This document shows, in pieces, positions 6,035 through 7,821 of a stretch of 7,821 bases of DNA. The notes under the pieces were generated by a model. The model worked only from the letters and a program-made list of their open reading frames with translations. It ran no database searches and had not been told where the DNA came from. Location of the stretch: contig CAMWWG010000039.1 of the NCBI GenBank assembly GCA_947177935.1, positions 1-7,821 on the forward strand, written 5' to 3'. Positions within the stretch are counted from its first letter, which is position 1; the number at the start of each line of letters is the position of its first letter. The DNA is from an uncultured Ruminococcus sp. Lineage in GTDB: Bacteria; Bacillota; Clostridia; Oscillospirales; Ruminococcaceae. Made by a program: the position numbers and the translations under genes.

Positions 6035-7821
6035 AAACAAGCCCTCCCCAGACAGGAATTTGCACCGCACCCGGAACATTTTTCACGGCATGGCGGTGTA
6101 GTGATTCCCTGATGTGCTTTCTGATTCTCACGAATCAAAAATTTTCTGGAAATCAGATAATCCAGGTGACTCCATGGCATAATTTCGTCATAATTCCGGG
6201 TACGATTTGCATAAAATTCCGGACGCAGATGATTTTTTTCAAAAGCTGCATACCAAAGGGACGCATCAAAAAATTCCTCCCAACTATCCATACGGCAACC
6301 ACTTTCCCATGCGTCATAGAGTACATTGCAGATTCTGCGGTCGCCACGTGCAAGGACGGCTTCCATCTGACTGACATCCGAAACATGCAGACTGGTCTTA
6401 ATTTTTTTGGATTTGATTGCTTTTTTGAGAATTTTCTGTTTTCTAAAAATTTCTTCTTTGGATGCCTGCGGCTCGAATTCAAACGGCGTGAACGGCTTGG
6501 GGACAAACGTCGCTGTACTGATTGAAACCTGTAATTTTCCCCGTGCACGATCCGGCATATCATAGAATAAATTGACAATTTTCTGCGCCAGTTCCGCAAT
6601 GCCGGTAATATCTTCATCTGTCTCTGTAGGCAGTCCCATCATAAAATATAATTTGACTGTCGTGTAACCGCCGTTGAATGCGATCTGACAAGTCCGGAGC
6701 ACTTCTTCTTCCGTCACGTTCTTGTTAATCACATCCCGAAGTCTCTGTGTACCGGCTTCTGGTGCGAACGTCAGACCGCTTTTGCGGACTCTTGTAATTT
6801 TTTCCAGTACCGATTCTGAAAAATTATCAATCCGGAGCGACGGCAAAGACAGATTCACATGCGATTCTTCCGTATAATCCAACAACTGATCCAGAATCTG
6901 TTCCAGCTGCGAATGATCACTTGTGCTAAGCGACGATAACGATAATTCATCATACCCTGAATTCTCGCAAAGTGCCGTTCCTTGCTGACAGACCGTCTTT
7001 GCAGATTTTTCCCGGAATGGTCGGTATAAAAATCCAGCCTGGCAGAACCGACAGCCCCGGATACAGCCACGGAGTACTTCCACAGAAATTCTGTCATGAA
7101 TCGGCTCTAAGAACGGGATGACAATCTGATCCGGATAGTAACAGGTATCTAAATCCCGGATGCCACGCTTCCGGACGGTTGCCGGTGCATTGTCAAGCGC
7201 ACGGATTTCTTTCACAGTACCGTCTGCATGATAAGAGACTTCATAGAGCGACGGCACATAAATTCCCGCAATCTGACTGGCTTGCCTGAGAAATTCTGAA
7301 CGTGTCGCTCCGGCATCTTTCATGGTCTTGTATAAATCCATCAGCTCCAGATTGACTTCTTCACCCTCGCCCAGGATAAACAGATCAAAAAAATCTGCCA
7401 ATGGCTCAGGATTACAAGCACAAGGTCCGCCCGCAATCACCAACGGCGCAAGCTGTTCCCCCCGGTCTTTCTGCCGGATCGGAATGCCTGCCAGATCTAA
7501 CATATTTAAAATATTTGTGTAGGACATTTCATACTGGAGTGTGAATCCTACAAAATCGAACTCTTTCACAGGATCGCCGCTTTCAAGCGCATATAACAAA
7601 ATATGCTCCCGGCGCATGATTTCTTCCATATCTGTCCACGGTGCAAAGACTCGTTCACACCAGTAATTTTCACGCTGATTTGTCAGAGCATACAGAATCT
7701 TCATGCCTAAATGCGACATGCCGACATCATAAATATCCGGAAAACAGAACGCAAAACGGACATCTATCCGGGATTTGTCCTTGATGATTTCTCCGACTTC
7801 ACCGCCGGTATAACGTGACGG
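6031..7821 (-). CDS. Radical SAM protein, TIGR03960 family (5' end outside window)
   Basis: Radical-SAM enzyme of unknown substrate; 596 residues are visible and the frame is open at base 7821. The first visible residues, PSRYTGGEVGEII, then FPDIYDVGMSHLG (28-40), match the family's N-terminus, so only a short piece is missing. The N-terminal half has AGGPC (130-134) and LGEGEE (150-155), as in cobalamin-binding-like domains of other radical-SAM proteins. The SAM/iron-sulfur motif is RGCIRGCRFCQAGF (251-264), with C253, C257 and C260 as CxxxCxxC cluster ligands. APEAGTQR and YFMMGLPTETDED follow in the barrel. The C-terminus is cysteine-rich (C578, C582, C585, C590, C595) and could hold another metal site (inference). 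Its TGA overlaps the DUF2344 start, the standard partner arrangement. An ATG at 7719 is internal. Confidence 0.93.
   Translation of the reverse strand, partial: PSRYTGGEVGEIIKDKSRIDVRFAFCFPDIYDVGMSHLGMKILYALTNQRENYWCERVFAPWTDMEEIMRREHILLYALESGDPVKEFDFVGFTLQYEMSYTNILNMLDLAGIPIRQKDRGEQLAPLVIAGGPCACNPEPLADFFDLFILGEGEEVNLELMDLYKTMKDAGATRSEFLRQASQIAGIYVPSLYEVSYHADGTVKEIRALDNAPATVRKRGIRDLDTCYYPDQIVIPFLEPIHDRISVEVLRGCIRGCRFCQAGFLYRPFREKSAKTVCQQGTALCENSGYDELSLSSLSTSDHSQLEQILDQLLDYTEESHVNLSLPSLRIDNFSESVLEKITRVRKSGLTFAPEAGTQRLRDVINKNVTEEEVLRTCQIAFNGGYTTVKLYFMMGLPTETDEDITGIAELAQKIVNLFYDMPDRARGKLQVSISTATFVPKPFTPFEFEPQASKEEIFRKQKILKKAIKSKKIKTSLHVSDVSQMEAVLARGDRRICNVLYDAWESGCRMDSWEEFFDASLWYAAFEKNHLRPEFYANRTRNYDEIMPWSHLDYLISRKFLIRENQKAHQGITTPPCREKCSGCGANSCLGRACF
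6042..6049 (-). promoter_or_regulatory. Ribosome binding site for the TTG start of the DUF2344 gene
   Basis: GGGGAGGG sits seven bases before TTG 6034 on the minus strand, inside the last codons of the radical-SAM gene. Another TTG at 6040 is too close to it, and the ATG at 6079 has no such site, so it decides the start. Confidence 0.7.

Noticed and set aside
5863..6525. Plus-strand open frame of 220 codons
   Set aside because: It lies wholly antisense to the radical-SAM gene and DUF2344 gene, crosses their junction, has no recognisable domain or ribosome binding site, and has low-complexity Phe/Ile/Lys-rich composition typical of a shadow frame.
1..7821. Mobile element, CRISPR, toxin-antitoxin or defence system
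   Set aside because: All genes are recognisable conserved housekeeping families in one orientation, with short gaps and even base composition; no transposase, integrase, long terminal repeats or spacer array is present.

Overview
The window is a chromosomal, housekeeping-type segment of a low-to-mid GC Gram-positive bacterium. The order rplS - signal peptidase(s) - rbgA/ylqF - rnhB - yraN is typical of Firmicutes. The paired radical-SAM genes, and a threonine synthase beginning MYYQSTRDSN, suggest Clostridia, perhaps a Ruminococcus-like Oscillospiraceae. That placement is inference from gene content and protein style, not from a search. Every convincing gene lies on the minus strand, so the window reads as transcription from right to left. 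No mobile element, CRISPR array, tRNA or rRNA was seen.

Layout in transcription order. (1) 7821-6031: 5'-truncated radical-SAM protein of the TIGR03960 type. It is coupled by a 4-base TTGA stop/start overlap to (2) 6034-5342: its usual partner, the radical-SAM-linked DUF2344/TIGR03936 protein. (3) 5335-5115: an rplS promoter with a good extended -10, and a leader of about 185 nt rich in inverted repeats. (4) 5114-4770: ribosomal protein L19, followed by a GC-rich hairpin and a second hairpin with a T-run. (5) 4568-3891 and 3871-3245: two tandem, divergent type I signal peptidases, the first starting at GTG. (6) 3201-2314: RbgA/YlqF, a circularly permuted ribosome-assembly GTPase. (7) 2317-1694: RNase HII. 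(8) 1697-1311: YraN/UPF0102 nuclease-like protein. RbgA-RnhB and RnhB-YraN are joined by ATGA overlaps. (9) 1192-1: threonine synthase, cut at its C-terminal end by the window edge, with an AT-rich promoter-like region and a hairpin just before its ribosome binding site.

The genes cover 50S subunit assembly (L19, RbgA), protein export (two signal peptidases), RNA/DNA maintenance (RNase HII, YraN) and threonine synthesis, plus a conserved radical-SAM pair of unknown substrate. I found no convincing new multi-gene system. The most interesting non-coding item is the rplS leader. It carries three AUGCCG copies that can compete for a single GGCAU partner, next to a terminator-like hairpin, which suggests feedback control by L19.
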